A DNA stretch of 64,000 nucleotides from positions 7,995,501 to 8,059,500 of the forward strand of contig JAFFSR010000136.1 in the NCBI GenBank assembly GCA_017163975.1, in the 5' to 3' direction. The position numbers and the translations under genes are program-made. A model generated the notes under the pieces. It searched no databases, had not been told where the DNA came from, and was given only the letters and a program-made list of their open reading frames with translations. Below are positions 52,299 through 63,310 of this stretch, one piece after another. The stretch is from Anastatus disparis. Its lineage: Eukaryota > Arthropoda > Insecta > Hymenoptera > Eupelmidae. How positions within the stretch are numbered: position 1 is the stretch's first letter; each line of letters begins with the position of its first letter.

Positions 52299-53025
52299 TT
52301 TTATAGTCTTTATTTTTAAGGATATATAAGAAAAATAATTTTCTATACACTCAAATCATACAAGTCTAAACTTAACACTGGTATTAAATAAGCTTAATAA
52401 AAATTTAATAATTGGTTTGCAGAAGTCTACTTCTTCCAAAAACTTTATAGAAGACTATTTTCTTTAGCGTTTCGATAACTTATGAAGTTAAGAGATAGCT
52501 GGGTCTTTTTAAATATAATCAGTACCTGAAGAATTATTTGAAGGAAGAGATTAAGGAATTACGAATACAAAAAGTAGAAATAAAACCATTAGTTCAGTGT
52601 AATGAATTTTAGATTTGGTAAGGATTAGAATAAGATTATTCGAGTATATAAATTATTTCCAGTTTTCTGGTAAGTAATAATAAAAAAAGATGCTAATAGT
52701 CTAATCTCATAGGCTTATTAGTCCAGTAGAATTAGCCAAAGAAGAGCTAAAAATTAATGTAATTAGTAACAGGTGCAGACCACTAAAAATGGCTTTGTTC
52801 AATGATTAGAAATGAAAATCTGAAATTACCCTAAAAATTTAAGCCGTCAGGAATTTGTAAACAATGATTTAAGGCGCAAAATTCGTAAAAATCACTGTTT
52901 TTTTTAAATAGTTTGAAATCGTTTGCGATTTGGTATATGAAAATTATACTATTTATAGGTATTTCAAAGACGATTAATTTGAGACGTCATTGATGAAAAT
53001 CGGTTAATAAATGATATATTGTTTA

Positions 53026-53344
53026 AAATGCTTTACCCGCATCAGTTATTTTCGTTACTTCAGTCGCTGCAAAAATGAAAATTCTAAAATGAATAAATGA
53101 ACAGTCTCGATATGCACATAAATTATATGAACTTCTAAATAAATGGTTATTAAATAAAAAACATTCTAATGTTGGAGCCCCACCCCCGTTAATTATGGCC
53201 CAACATCGAGGTTTTTTTTTTAAAATCGAGGTAGCGTGTAATAGTAATAACGACTGTTGTATTTGTTTATGAAAAATTATTTATTTAACTATAATTATGG
53301 AAAAAAAATTTTTTAAACATATTTTTTTTAATTATTAATTTTAG
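53026..53344. other. Palindrome centre (unique spacer)
   Basis: Spacer between the arms. It contains GGGGGTGGGGCTCC on the minus strand (CCCCACCC at 53178-53185) and about 95 bp that match, inverted, the segment just outside the left arm (44863-44963). The divergent genes would share this spacer as upstream sequence, but no promoter element can be named. Confidence 0.75.
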
Positions 53345-54790
53345 CAAAAAGCTTAAAAGATAAAGTTGGTTTGTCTTAAAAAAATAAACAATATATCATT
53401 TATTAACCGATTTTCATTAATGACATCTCAAATTAATCGTCTTTGAAATACCTATAAATAGTATAATTTTCATATACCAAATCGCAAACGATTTCAAACT
53501 ATTTAAAAAAAACAGTGATTTTTACGAATTTTGCGCCTTAAATCATTGCTTACAAATTCCTGACGGCTTAAATTTTTAGGGTAATTTCAGATTTTCATTT
53601 CTAATCATTGAACAAAGCCATTTTTAGTGGTCTGCACCTGTTATTAATTACATTAATTTTTAGCTCTTCTTTGGCTAATTCTACTGGACTAATAAGCCTA
53701 TGAGATTAAACTATTAGCATCTTTTTTTATTATTACTTACCAGAAAACTGGAAATAATTTATATACTCGAATAATCTTATTCTAATCCTTACCAAATCTA
53801 AAATTCATTACACTGAACTAATGGCTTTATTTCTACTTTTTGTATTCGTAATTCCTTAATCTCTTCCTTCAAATAATTCTTCAGGTACTGATTATATTTA
53901 AAAAGACCCAGCTATCTCTTAACTTCATAAGTTATCGAAACGCTAAAGAAAATAGTCTTCTATAAAGTTTTTGGAAGAAGTAGACTTCTGCAAACCAATT
54001 ATTAAATTTTTATTAAGCTTATTTAATACCAGTGTTAAGTTTAGACTTGTATGATTTGAGTGTATAGAAAATTATTTTTCTTATATATCCTTAAAAATAA
54101 AGACTATAAAAATGGATTGTTTATCAATGCTAGATTGGGATGAGCTCGTAAGTATTTTTAAATATTCAATATTATTATTAAAAATCGAGATATCTTGGTT
54201 AGTTTACGTAACATTTGTAGCTCATATTAATTATTCACAATAAGTTAATGTTAAATTTTATTAACAAAATAATACATATTAGATATAGTCCAGTACAATT
54301 AGCCGAAAAAGAGCTACTAGTTTATATATAAAAATTGCTCAGTTTAACTAGTTAAACAGATGAATTTTTCCTGACTTGCAACAAAATTGATCTAGCAAGT
54401 TAAATTCATGTTCCGATTAAAAATTCATTGTATCTCCGTTAATGGGCAGGGCAAAAAGCTTTAAGGATAAAGTTTGTTTGTCTTAAAGAAATAAACAATA
54501 TATCATTTATTAACCGATTTTCATCAATGACGTCTCAAATTAATCGTCTTTGAAATACCTATAATAGTATAATTTTCATATATCAAATCGCAAACGATTT
54601 CAAACTATTTAAAAAAACAGTGATTTTTACAAATTTTGCACCTTAAATCATTGTTTACAAATTCCTGACGGCTTAAATTTATAGGGTGATTTCAGATTTT
54701 CATTTCTAATCATCGAACAGAGCCATTTTTAGTGATCTGCACCTGTTACTAATTACATTATACATTTTGACTAATTCTACTGGACTAATA
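53345..54790. repeat. 1.1-kb unit, right arm (1.3 units)
   Basis: Partial unit from about 53345 to 53690 (its first 40 bp more diverged), then one full unit to about 54790, ending CTAATTCTACTGGACTAATA. The partial unit shares the variants of left units 2 and 3, so the two unit types existed before the arms separated. Confidence 0.85.
54112..54147 (+). CDS. Zinc-finger gene exon 1 (right copy)
   Basis: ATG at 54112 (context AAAATGG), 12 codons MDCLSMLDWDEL, donor GTAAGT at 54148. Identical to the left exon 1. The intron runs 54148-54935 and joins exon 2 in phase 0. Confidence 0.7.
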
Positions 54791-54935
54791 ATTAAAGAAA
54801 AAATATCAGACGTAACATCACGCTTAATGATTGTTAATTGTTAATTGAATGTAAAAATAAATTTTTATCTAAATGTTACGTAATAAAATAATAATAAAAT
54901 TCATCTTTAATGATAATTATTCTTTCTGATTTCAG

Positions 54936-56793
54936 GTCTCCACATCGTGTATCATGCCAACGTCTGGCATGCCAATCGCAACTCTGGCTGATTCCCAATA
55001 CGTATCGACACCCGAAAACGTTCCAATAAATCATCATAATGTCAATCTAATGCATCATCAAATACAGAATGATACAGTTAGTTACTATCAACAGCCACAT
55101 TTTTCACTTTCTATGCCTTTATCGAACGAACTGCAGATGTTTGAATCGGATCAATCTGTATCGTACAGGTTCCAACAGCAAACACCGCAACGCGCGATTG
55201 TCCTGAATTAAGGCAGCATCGATTAGTGCGCAAGTTTTCATGCAAAGTATGACTTTACGCCGGCAATTTGAAAAACGCCACAACTTTCCCCTAGCCTTTC
55301 CACGCAGATGTTTGAATCGGATCAACTGTATCGTACAGAGTTCCAACAGCAAACACCGAACAGCGCAGAATTGTCCTGAATTAAGAGCAGCATCTGAATT
55401 AAGTGCAGCAGTTTTGCATGTCAACACAGTATGACTTTGACGGCCGTCAGATTTTGTAAAAATACAGTCTTTCCTTCCTTGCCACACGTGCGATTTACTA
55501 AGTCCAAAACCTTCCTTTCTCTTTTCTTTAAAAACACTTCAGCAGACATTCACTATCGCGCTATGTTAACGGATCAATCTGTATCGTACAGAGTTCCAAC
55601 AGCAAACCCGCACAGCGCAGAATTGTCCTGAATTAAGAGCAGCATCTGAATTAAGTGCAGCAAGTTTTGCATGTCAACACAGTAATGACTTTGACGGCAG
55701 CGGTCAGAATTTTGTAAAAAATACAGTCTTTCAAGAAGCAGAACATTTTTCACTCTCTATGCCTTTATCGAACGAACTGCAGATGTTTGAATCGGATCAA
55801 TCTGTATCGTACAGAGTTCCAACAGCAAACACCGCAACAGCGCAGAATTGTCCTGAATTAAGAGCAGCATCTGAATTAAGTGCAGCAAGTTTTGCATGTC
55901 AACACAGTAATGACTTTGACGGCAGCGGTCAGAATTTTGTAAAAAATACAGTCTTTCAAGAAGCAGAACATTTTTCACTCTCTATGCCTTTATCGAACGA
56001 ACTGCAGATGTTTGAATCGGATCAATCTGTATCGTACAGAGTTCCAACAGCAAACACCGCAACAGCGCAGAATTGTCCTGAATTAAGAGCAGCATCTGAA
56101 TTAAGTGCAGCAAGTTTTGCATGTCAACACAGTAATGACTTTGACGGCAGCGGTCAGAATTTCGTAAAAAATACAGTCTTTCAAGAAGCAGCACTGAATT
56201 CTCTAATCAATCAAAATTCTATAGAATTAAGTGCAACAAGTTTTGCATTACCACGGTCACTGCCAGAATCAACTAGTCCTCTATTTTATACAGAAGAAGC
56301 ATGCAGTACACAATTTGCACCGTCGACATCAACGCAGAAGTTTAATCAAAATATCTCACCATCTGAATCAGTTCATGTTAAGGACAAAGAAATCAAGCGA
56401 GGTCGTAAGTGCAATGGTTGCACTTGTAATAATTGTAAAAATAGAAAAAATTCAGTTGGTCTCATCGGTACATTTCAACATAGTTGTGACTATGATAAAT
56501 GTGGTGAGCTTTTTTGCAGATCATCACACCTTAAAGCCCATATAAGATCAAGACATACTGGTGAAAGACCTTATCAATGCTGTTTTCTTAAAAATTCAAA
56601 TACTATATGTGGAAAAACATTTTACCGTTCAGACTTGTTTCTACGGCATCAAAGGATACATACTAAAGAAGCAAAACATGTATGTCCCACGTGTGCTAAA
56701 GGTTTTACGAGGAGTGACCACCTGAATAAACATATTAAAACACATCAAAATCCAAGGAGAAAAAATTCAAATGTACGAAGTACTAACAATTAA
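54936..56793 (+). pseudogene. Sp/KLF-like zinc-finger protein, right copy, exon 2 (array disrupted)
   Basis: Exon 2 starts after TTTCTGATTTCAG at 54935. The N-terminal part is intact to 55163, then the repeat array is scrambled by many indels to about 55700, with stops from 55211 on. From 55759 a clean frame encodes 344 residues: repeat units at 1-75 and 76-144, a Ser/Thr-rich linker, a Buttonhead-like box (C218, C221, C223, C226) and three C2H2 fingers. Finger 1 is C243/C248/H261/H266, with four residues between the histidines. Finger 2 is C275/C284/H297/H301, with eight between the cysteines. Finger 3 is C309/C312/H325/H329, canonical. The helices read RSSHLKA, RSDLFLR and RSDHLNK, near the Sp1 pattern. 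The disruption could be pseudogenisation or poor sequence in a collapsed array. Confidence 0.7.
55113..56190 (+). repeat. 225-bp coding tandem repeat array (right)
   Basis: Two intact units (55759-55983 and 55984-56190) are preceded by 646 bp that correspond to about three units with many small deletions, and a stretch near 55475-55570 that does not match the unit at all. The left arm has seven units, so copy number differs between arms. Confidence 0.85.
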
Positions 56794-57556
56794 GAGTATC
56801 AACAATAATGCATGTGCCAAGGCACTATCCAGAAGTGCATTCTAATCATCAGATGTTTTAATTGTCTATAATTTAAACATTGAAAATTTTTTAATACAAA
56901 ATCAGAAAAGAATTATTTTTATATTTTTAAAAATTTTAGTTTTATAATAAATTTTATTTGTATATACAATAAATTTTTATTGTAAATAAATTAAAATTTG
57001 TAAATATTTATTTTTCTTAATAGATAATAATTTTTTATAGCCAAAACCTGTAAAACGAATCTTAAATAAAATTGTGGTTCTATAAACGTGGATCGCAAAT
57101 AAACTTGTGATTCCACAAATGCGATTCTGTTAAAATAATTCTTTGCTTTTTTGATTAAGAAAGTACGGGCTTCAAACGCACTTTGTTAATTTAAAACAAA
57201 AATTTTTTAATTAAATTTGATGTACAAATGTCCTTTTAAATAAATATGTATTTTATTGAGTCATTAAATATTATTTTGGTAACAAGAAATAATTTGCTAA
57301 TGTATGGAGGAACTGATAGCAGAGAGAAATTATATATTATGTAAATGTGATGTAATCTTAATAATAATAATCGTTCATTATAAACAGAATAATTCGTAGA
57401 ATATGTGATAAATAAAAATGAAGAAAATAAAAATTTTATAAAAAAAATATTTGAATCTTAAAAATTTATTTCATTGAATCTTATTTATACCTTCTTATTT
57501 TGTTATACTAACTTTAAAAATTATTAAATTTTCAAAGTTTAAAATTAAAATAGAAA
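56794..57556. other. 3' flank of the right zinc-finger gene
   Basis: Mirror of the left flank, AT-rich, nothing coding. It ends where the 4.35-kb insertion begins. Confidence 0.7.
56946..56973 (+). terminator. Polyadenylation signals of the right gene
   Basis: AATAAA at 56946-56951 and 56968-56973, about 150-180 nt after the stop codon, mirrored in the left arm. Confidence 0.55.
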
Positions 57557-57723
57557 GTTGAGCATATTTTCAGTATATGATCCCGTATTTTATGGGCAGT
57601 CGCGATCATATGCTTTTAGATATCGCGATAAACCTTCATTACTCTTAACGAATCATCGCGATGGTATCGGGAGAATATGCTCAATGTTGAATTATACTAT
57701 ATTCATAAACACCATATTACAAA

Positions 57724-58118
57724 GTGCGAGTGAACACGCATATGGGAACACAGTTAGTGAGAAAGAGAAAGGCTGTTCACTCCTCGTTTTCTTTTCAGTT
57801 CCTAAACGGACAGTTTTACACTGTAAAAAAAAGGAAAATCACGTCGTTGGTCGACGATTTCAATGCGACCATGCACCATCGAGGTTATTTAACTTCGTTC
57901 AACGGCGACATTTTAACGTGCTTTGTGTGATTTCACGTAAACTGAACACAAGATTTTTAGGTTAAATTAGTTAGATTTCGCGCTTCAACGATGTTAAATA
58001 ACATCGACGGCGCATGGTCGCATTGAAATCGTCGACCAACGACGTGATTTCTCGCTATTTTTTTTACAGTGTTTTCTCTCACACTAAGTTTCCATATGCA
58101 CTCGCTCACTCGCACTTC
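57724..58118. repeat. Interrupted inverted repeat around the 255-bp element
   Basis: GTGCGAGTGAACACGCATATGG near 57724 and its inverted counterpart ending near 58118 extend the symmetry outside the ACACTGT ends of the inner element. About 50 bp between them on the left have no partner on the right. Confidence 0.65.
57818..58072. mobile_element. 255-bp MITE with ACACTGTAAAAA ends
   Basis: Ends ACACTGTAAAAAAAA and TTTTTTTTACAGTGT. Inside are two perfect 36-bp arms (57838-57873 and 58013-58048) containing CGTTGGTCGACGATTT. No ORF. Superfamily not assigned; target duplication unclear. Confidence 0.75.
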
Positions 58119-58246
58119 GCACTCACTGATTTTACATGGATATTTTATTCATAATCATACCGTGCATGTTCGCAAATAAATTTAACTTATACGATAAAGA
58201 ACAGAAAATTTTAACGCTATTACAATAACAGTATATGTATCTTTAA

Positions 58247-61200
58247 GGGTATGGTTTCACGCTACTTTACCGATCGAAAATTATAATTTTATAAAATTAC
58301 GATTTTTGAAAAAACTATACATCGGAATGAGTTTTCCTTTTATAGATCACTTCATTTAATTTCGATGAAGGGCGGAAACTCTAAAAATTAGCGGAAAAAA
58401 GCGTTAATCGAAGATAATTAGAAAAAAAAATTTCTCAGTTCGAAAAAATCAAATTTCTCAAAAACCGTGTTTCGTAGGGAAATTTCCTATTCAGGATCAT
58501 TTTATCTTTGAAAAATGAAGGGCGGAAACTTGGTTTGATAAACCATATAGCAAAAAAGCAAAATTACATTTTCCTAAAAAGATGCGATCAGCTGTAAGAA
58601 TACAATGGCCGTGCAAGAAGCCATGTTTCATAGTTGGCATCAATGCTAATGTATATTCTGGTACGCGCCAACTTCAAATTCGAATTTTAAATGTAAATTG
58701 AATTTGTTTTAAACAATTTCTACAAATAAACACTTTTTCAACATAAAACTGTTTTATTTTATTTAAAACATAAATATGTAAAAAATTTAATATTATAAGA
58801 GAGAACCATATAGTTTACATCATTTGCGAACTCATTATTTTTTTTTTAATTTTCATTATAGCAAAATAAGTAATCTATTCGTTTCTTTGTTTGAAACAAA
58901 ATATTTTTTGAATGACTTTATTGAATTAGCGAAACGTTGGCATATATCCTAACCTTTTTAGAATGAAAATATGTTTTGAAAAGCGAATGATAAGGATTAC
59001 TTAATTTTATTGCTAATATAATTTTATAATATAATATAATCTCATCAAATATTATTTTATATTATCGTTCTTTAAAAATAAACAGTTGTAAATAATTTTA
59101 TTAAGATAAGCCCATATGGAAAAAATTTCTGGAAATAATTGTAAATAAGTGTTACTAACTGTAAATAACTATAAATATACAGTTGTTTATATTTATTTAC
59201 AGTTATTTACATTTATTTATTTTTTTTTACAATTATTCACATTTATTTACGATTATTTATATTTTTTTATAGTTTTTTACAGTTTTCTGAAAAAATAACA
59301 TTTAGTTAAAATGATAAGTATTATAATGCATAAAAAAAATTGAAGTTTTAAGGTTCAACATGTACATTCATTTATGATTTAATTTATTTACAAAATTCAA
59401 AAACTAATCATTCATTTCTACCAAATTGAATTCTTTGTCAAATAAAAGAAAGTTTATAGCACTGCGGGACCTAAATCCGCACTTAGGTAACACTTTTCTG
59501 TTACCTAGGTGGCACTTTTTTACACGGTACAATAATGAATTTACTTAGGTAACGTACATATATAATAAGAAATAATTTTATATGTAAATTATTTTTTAAA
59601 GTATTTTCATAAATAATAATAAGCTGTAGTATATTGAAACTCTTTTACATTAACATTCTTCAAATTAAATAACAATTATAAGCAAGTAAGATACGAGTAA
59701 AACTAAAATTGATAGTAGCGTAACATGTAAAGCGAAGAGGTATAGTCATTTCAGCGTTGTATAATAAAATGCTACGGGGAACCCCCTATTACTACACACG
59801 ATTACTATTGCTATACTAAACGTGTTACCTCCTCACCACTCCTACGACGCTAATTCATACGTGAAACAAAATTTCAATTTATGACTTCATAGAAAATGAT
59901 TTCAACAAACAATTTCACATAATATCAATAATATTGATAAAAATTAATTATTATTACACATTTTGAGTATATTTTTGAAATTATATTCTTTTTTTTCTTT
60001 TTCGATCTATTATTCATGGAGTTTTTAGTTTTAGTTTATTTATAGTTTTTTTTTTTTTTCGATTTATCATTCACAGGATGCGTAGTGTTTGGTTTTTATA
60101 GTTTTCGCTTTTATTTTTTGAATTATAATTCGTGGAGTGCATAGTTTTTGTTTATTACTGATTTTGAAGAGTATAGATTTAATTTGGCGGATTTATGTCC
60201 CACATGCTACAAAATAGTATACGATACTCGTGACCTTAGTGGAACTTTATTACACGGCACTGCGTTATCGCCCTCGCTACGCTCGGGCGATAACTCCGGC
60301 CGTGTAATAAAGTGCCACTTAGGTCACTTGTATCGTAATGTACTATTTTTTGCAGTTTGTGTTTTACGGAGAGTCTTGTTCATTTATCTTTAAAAAAATT
60401 TTGTCAAAAAAAATATATTTCAAAATCTTTTCTATTCTTTTTATATTTATGTTTGATTGATAAATCTATATATAACATGAATGTAAAATTTAAATTCCGA
60501 ATAAAAAGATAAATATTAGGAAAATAATGAATTTGAAAAATAGATTTCTACAAATTTTTCAAAAATAATATTATGAATTTTATTTTATACTCATTACACT
60601 AAGATTTAAAAAATGAAGTGATTTTTCTCACGTTTTTTCAAAGTCTTATCTTAATAAAATTACTTATGACTGTTTATTTTTCAAAAACCATAATTATCAA
60701 TAAAATTAAGTAATCCTTATTATTCGCTTTTGAAAACATTTTCATTCTAAAAAGGTTAGGATATGCCAAAATTTCGCTAATTCAATAAAGTCATTCAAAA
60801 CATATTTTGTTTCAAACAAAGAAACGAATAGATTACTTATTTTGCTATAATGAAAATTAAAAAAAAAATAATGAGTTCGCAAATGATGTAAACTATATTG
60901 TTCTCTCTTATAATATTAAATTTTTTACATATTTATGTTTTAAATAAAATAAAACAGTTTTATATTGAAAAAGTGTTCATTTGTAGAAATTGTATACATA
61001 TAAAACAAATTCAATTTACATTTAAAATTCGAATTTGAAGTTGGCGCGTACCAAACTATACATTAGCATTGATGCCAACTATGAAACATGGCTTCTTGCA
61101 CGGCCATTGTATTCTTACAGCTGATTGCATCTTTTTAGAAAAATGTAATTTTGCTTTTTTGCTATATGATTTATCAATCCAAGTTTCCGCCCTTCATTTT

Positions 61201-61465
61201 TCAAAAATAAAATGATCCTGAATAGGAAATTTCCCTACGAAACACGGTTTTTGAGAAATTTGATTTTTTCGAACTGAGAAATTTGTTTTTCTAATTATCT
61301 TCGATTAACGCTTTTTTCCGCTTATTTTTAGAGTTTCCACCCTTCATCGAAATTAAATGAAGTGATCTATAAAAAGAAAACTCATTCCGATGTATAGTTT
61401 TTTCAAAAATTGTAATTTTATAAAATTATAATTTTCGATCGGTAAAGTAGCGTGAAACCATACCC
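58247..61465. mobile_element. 3.2-kb TIR element flanked by TTAA
   Basis: TTAA (58243-58246) GGGTATGGTTTCACGC ... GCGTGAAACCATACCC TTAA (61466-61469). Terminal inverted repeats are very long, about 860 bp on the left and 825 bp on the right, with small indels. TTAA targets fit piggyBac- or Kolobok-type elements. The core of about 1.5 kb has no transposase ORF, so it is non-autonomous. The core holds a run of TTTACAGTTATTTAC-like units (59150-59300), hairpin-forming TTACCTAGGTGGCAC sequence near 59480-59550, and the GC-rich hairpin at 60210-60352. Confidence 0.8.
60210..60352. mobile_element. GC-rich hairpin element inside the TTAA element
   Basis: Imperfect palindrome: TAGTATACGATACTCGTGACC ... 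GGTCACTTGTATCGTAATGTACTA, with arms passing through TTTATTACACGGC. The core stem is GTTATCGCCC / GGGCGATAAC with loop TCGCTACGCTC. It is far more GC-rich than its surroundings. The end pattern resembles the sequence starting at 63668. Confidence 0.7.
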
Positions 61466-62068
61466 TTAATGATTTTAAAGTTAAGTTAAGTCAATCTAAC
61501 CCGCACATATAGTGATGAAGATAGATGCTTATAGAAGACGAAGCGTTGAGTGATGCACGCGCAGCTAACATTCAGTATTCACAACTATAGGATAGATTGT
61601 ACAAACGGGCGCCATCGCGGGCAGCATGTATATATACAGATTCGCTTTCTATAAACGATTTTAATTGAAAATTATTTACAACTCATATGAATTGTAATAA
61701 TGAATATTATAATATTTATAATTTATTACAAATCAGAAGAAAAAAATTTTAATTATTTTAGTGATTATATTTTATATCAACTCTGTAGTCTTTAATATAT
61801 TATCGTGTATATATCGGTCACTTATCGCGACTGCGTAGCGACGAGATATAGCCAACAGTTAGTTATCTGAGCATATCTTTATCCTTAATTTTCTACCAGG
61901 GGAAATTAAAATGAATTATTAATTAAGTTTTATTAAAGATTTATATTAAATAAAACGCATTTATACAGTTTTTCATTTAATATTACTTTAGTTTTATTAT
62001 ATTAATTATAACATAAACAAATAAAGATTTCCACCTATTTTTTCTCTAAAGATTCAATTACAATTTCG

Positions 62069-62222
62069 AGTACGTGTTACGATTCTAAATATTAATTATA
62101 ATTTATTCGAATAAAAAAACTTTGATTGCAGCCATGAATTGAAAATGAGATTTCTAAATAATTTAAATGAATGTTATCAATAGCATCATTCTAAATTTAG
62201 AGATTCTACGTTAGCACAAAAA
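62069..62222. mobile_element. Mirror of half element c, outer piece displaced
   Basis: Inverted copy of 46922-47106. Its terminal piece has been separated and lies at 62740-62777, because another family member (62225-62739) inserted into it. Confidence 0.85.
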
Positions 62223-62224
62223 AT

Positions 62225-62739
62225 GGGTGGGGTTCGATTTTTCGAAAGACCGATATTTTTTTGTGCTTAACGTAGAATCTCAAAATTTAGAATGATGCTA
62301 TAAATAACATTCATCTAAATTATTTAGAAATCTCGTTTTCAATTCATGGCTGCAATCGAAATTTATTTATTCGAATAAATTATAATTGATATTTAGAATC
62401 GTAACACGTACATAGAGCACCTTATAATTATAAAATATTTCGAAATTTCTAATAAAATCTTTTGACAAGTATTGAAAGAATATACAAAAATATACTTTTA
62501 AAAACTCTATTAGAAATTTCGAAATATCTAATTATAATATATGGTGTTCTGTATACTTGTTACTATTCTAAATATCAATTATAATTTATTCGAATAAATA
62601 AATTTCGATTGCAGCCATGAATTGAAAATGAGATTTATAAATAATTTAAATGAATGTTATCAATAGCATCATTCTAAATTTTGAGATTCTACGTTAAGCA
62701 CAAAAAAATATCGGTCTTTCGAAAAATCGAACCCCACCC
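62225..62739. mobile_element. GGGTGGGG foldback element, copy d (right arm only)
   Basis: 515 bp with family ends, flanked by exact 8-bp duplication CAAAAAAT (62217-62224 and 62740-62747). It is inserted into copy c. Absent from the left arm, so it arrived after the arms separated. Confidence 0.9.
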
Positions 62740-62798
62740 CAAAAAATATCGGTCTTTCGAAAAATCGAACCCCACCCTTCTTCAATATCATAAATAGG

Positions 62799-63310
62799 GG
62801 TGGGGTTCGATTTTTCGAAAGACCGATATTTTTTTGTGCCTAATGTAGAATCCCAAAAGTTAGAATGATGCTATTAATAACATTAATTTAAATTATTTAG
62901 AAATCTCATTTTCAATTCATGGCTGCAATCGAAATTTATTTATTCGAATAAATTATAATTGATATTTAGAATCGTAACACGTACATAGAGCACCATATAA
63001 TTATAAAATATTTCGAAATTTCTAATAAAATCTTTTGACAAGTATTTAAAAAATGTACAAGAATATACTTTTGAAAACTCTATTAGAAATTTCGAAATAT
63101 CTCATCATAATATGGTGTTCTGTATACTTGTTACAATTCTAAATGTCAATTACAATTTATTAGAATAAATGCATTTCGATTGAAGCCATGAATTGAAAAC
63201 GGAATTTCTATACAATTTAAATGAATATTATGAAAAGCATCATTCTAAATTTTAAGATTCTACGTTAAGCCCATAAAAATATCAGTCTTTCGAAAAATCG
63301 AACCCCACCC
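62799..63310. mobile_element. GGGTGGGG foldback element, mirror of copy b
   Basis: 512 bp, carrying the private variants of copy b in inverted orientation. Flanked by exact 8-bp duplication ATAAATAG (62791-62798 and 63311-63318), offset by 3 bp from the duplication around copy b when the arms are aligned. Confidence 0.9.

Larger units (their letters stand above)
50514..53025. repeat. 1.1-kb tandem duplication covering exon 1 (2.3 units, left arm)
   Basis: Units 50514-51611 (1098 bp), 51612-52718 (1107 bp) and a partial unit 52719-53025 each begin TAGTCCAGTAGAATTAG. Unit 1 differs from units 2 and 3 by a short indel (CAAAGAAGAGCTAAAAA) and point changes; units 2 and 3 look identical. Each full unit carries part of intron 1, exon 1 and its upstream region. 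The right arm has one full and one partial unit. Confidence 0.92.
57557..61905. mobile_element. 4.35-kb composite insertion, right arm only
   Basis: Interrupts a block that is continuous in the left arm. The junctions are AGAAA (57552-57556) and GGAAA (61901-61905), consistent with a 4-5-bp target duplication. It contains a 255-bp TIR element (57818-58072), a TTAA-flanked 3.2-kb element (58247-61465), and outer sequence without recognised genes. It may be one composite transposon or successive insertions; no transposase is visible. Confidence 0.75.
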
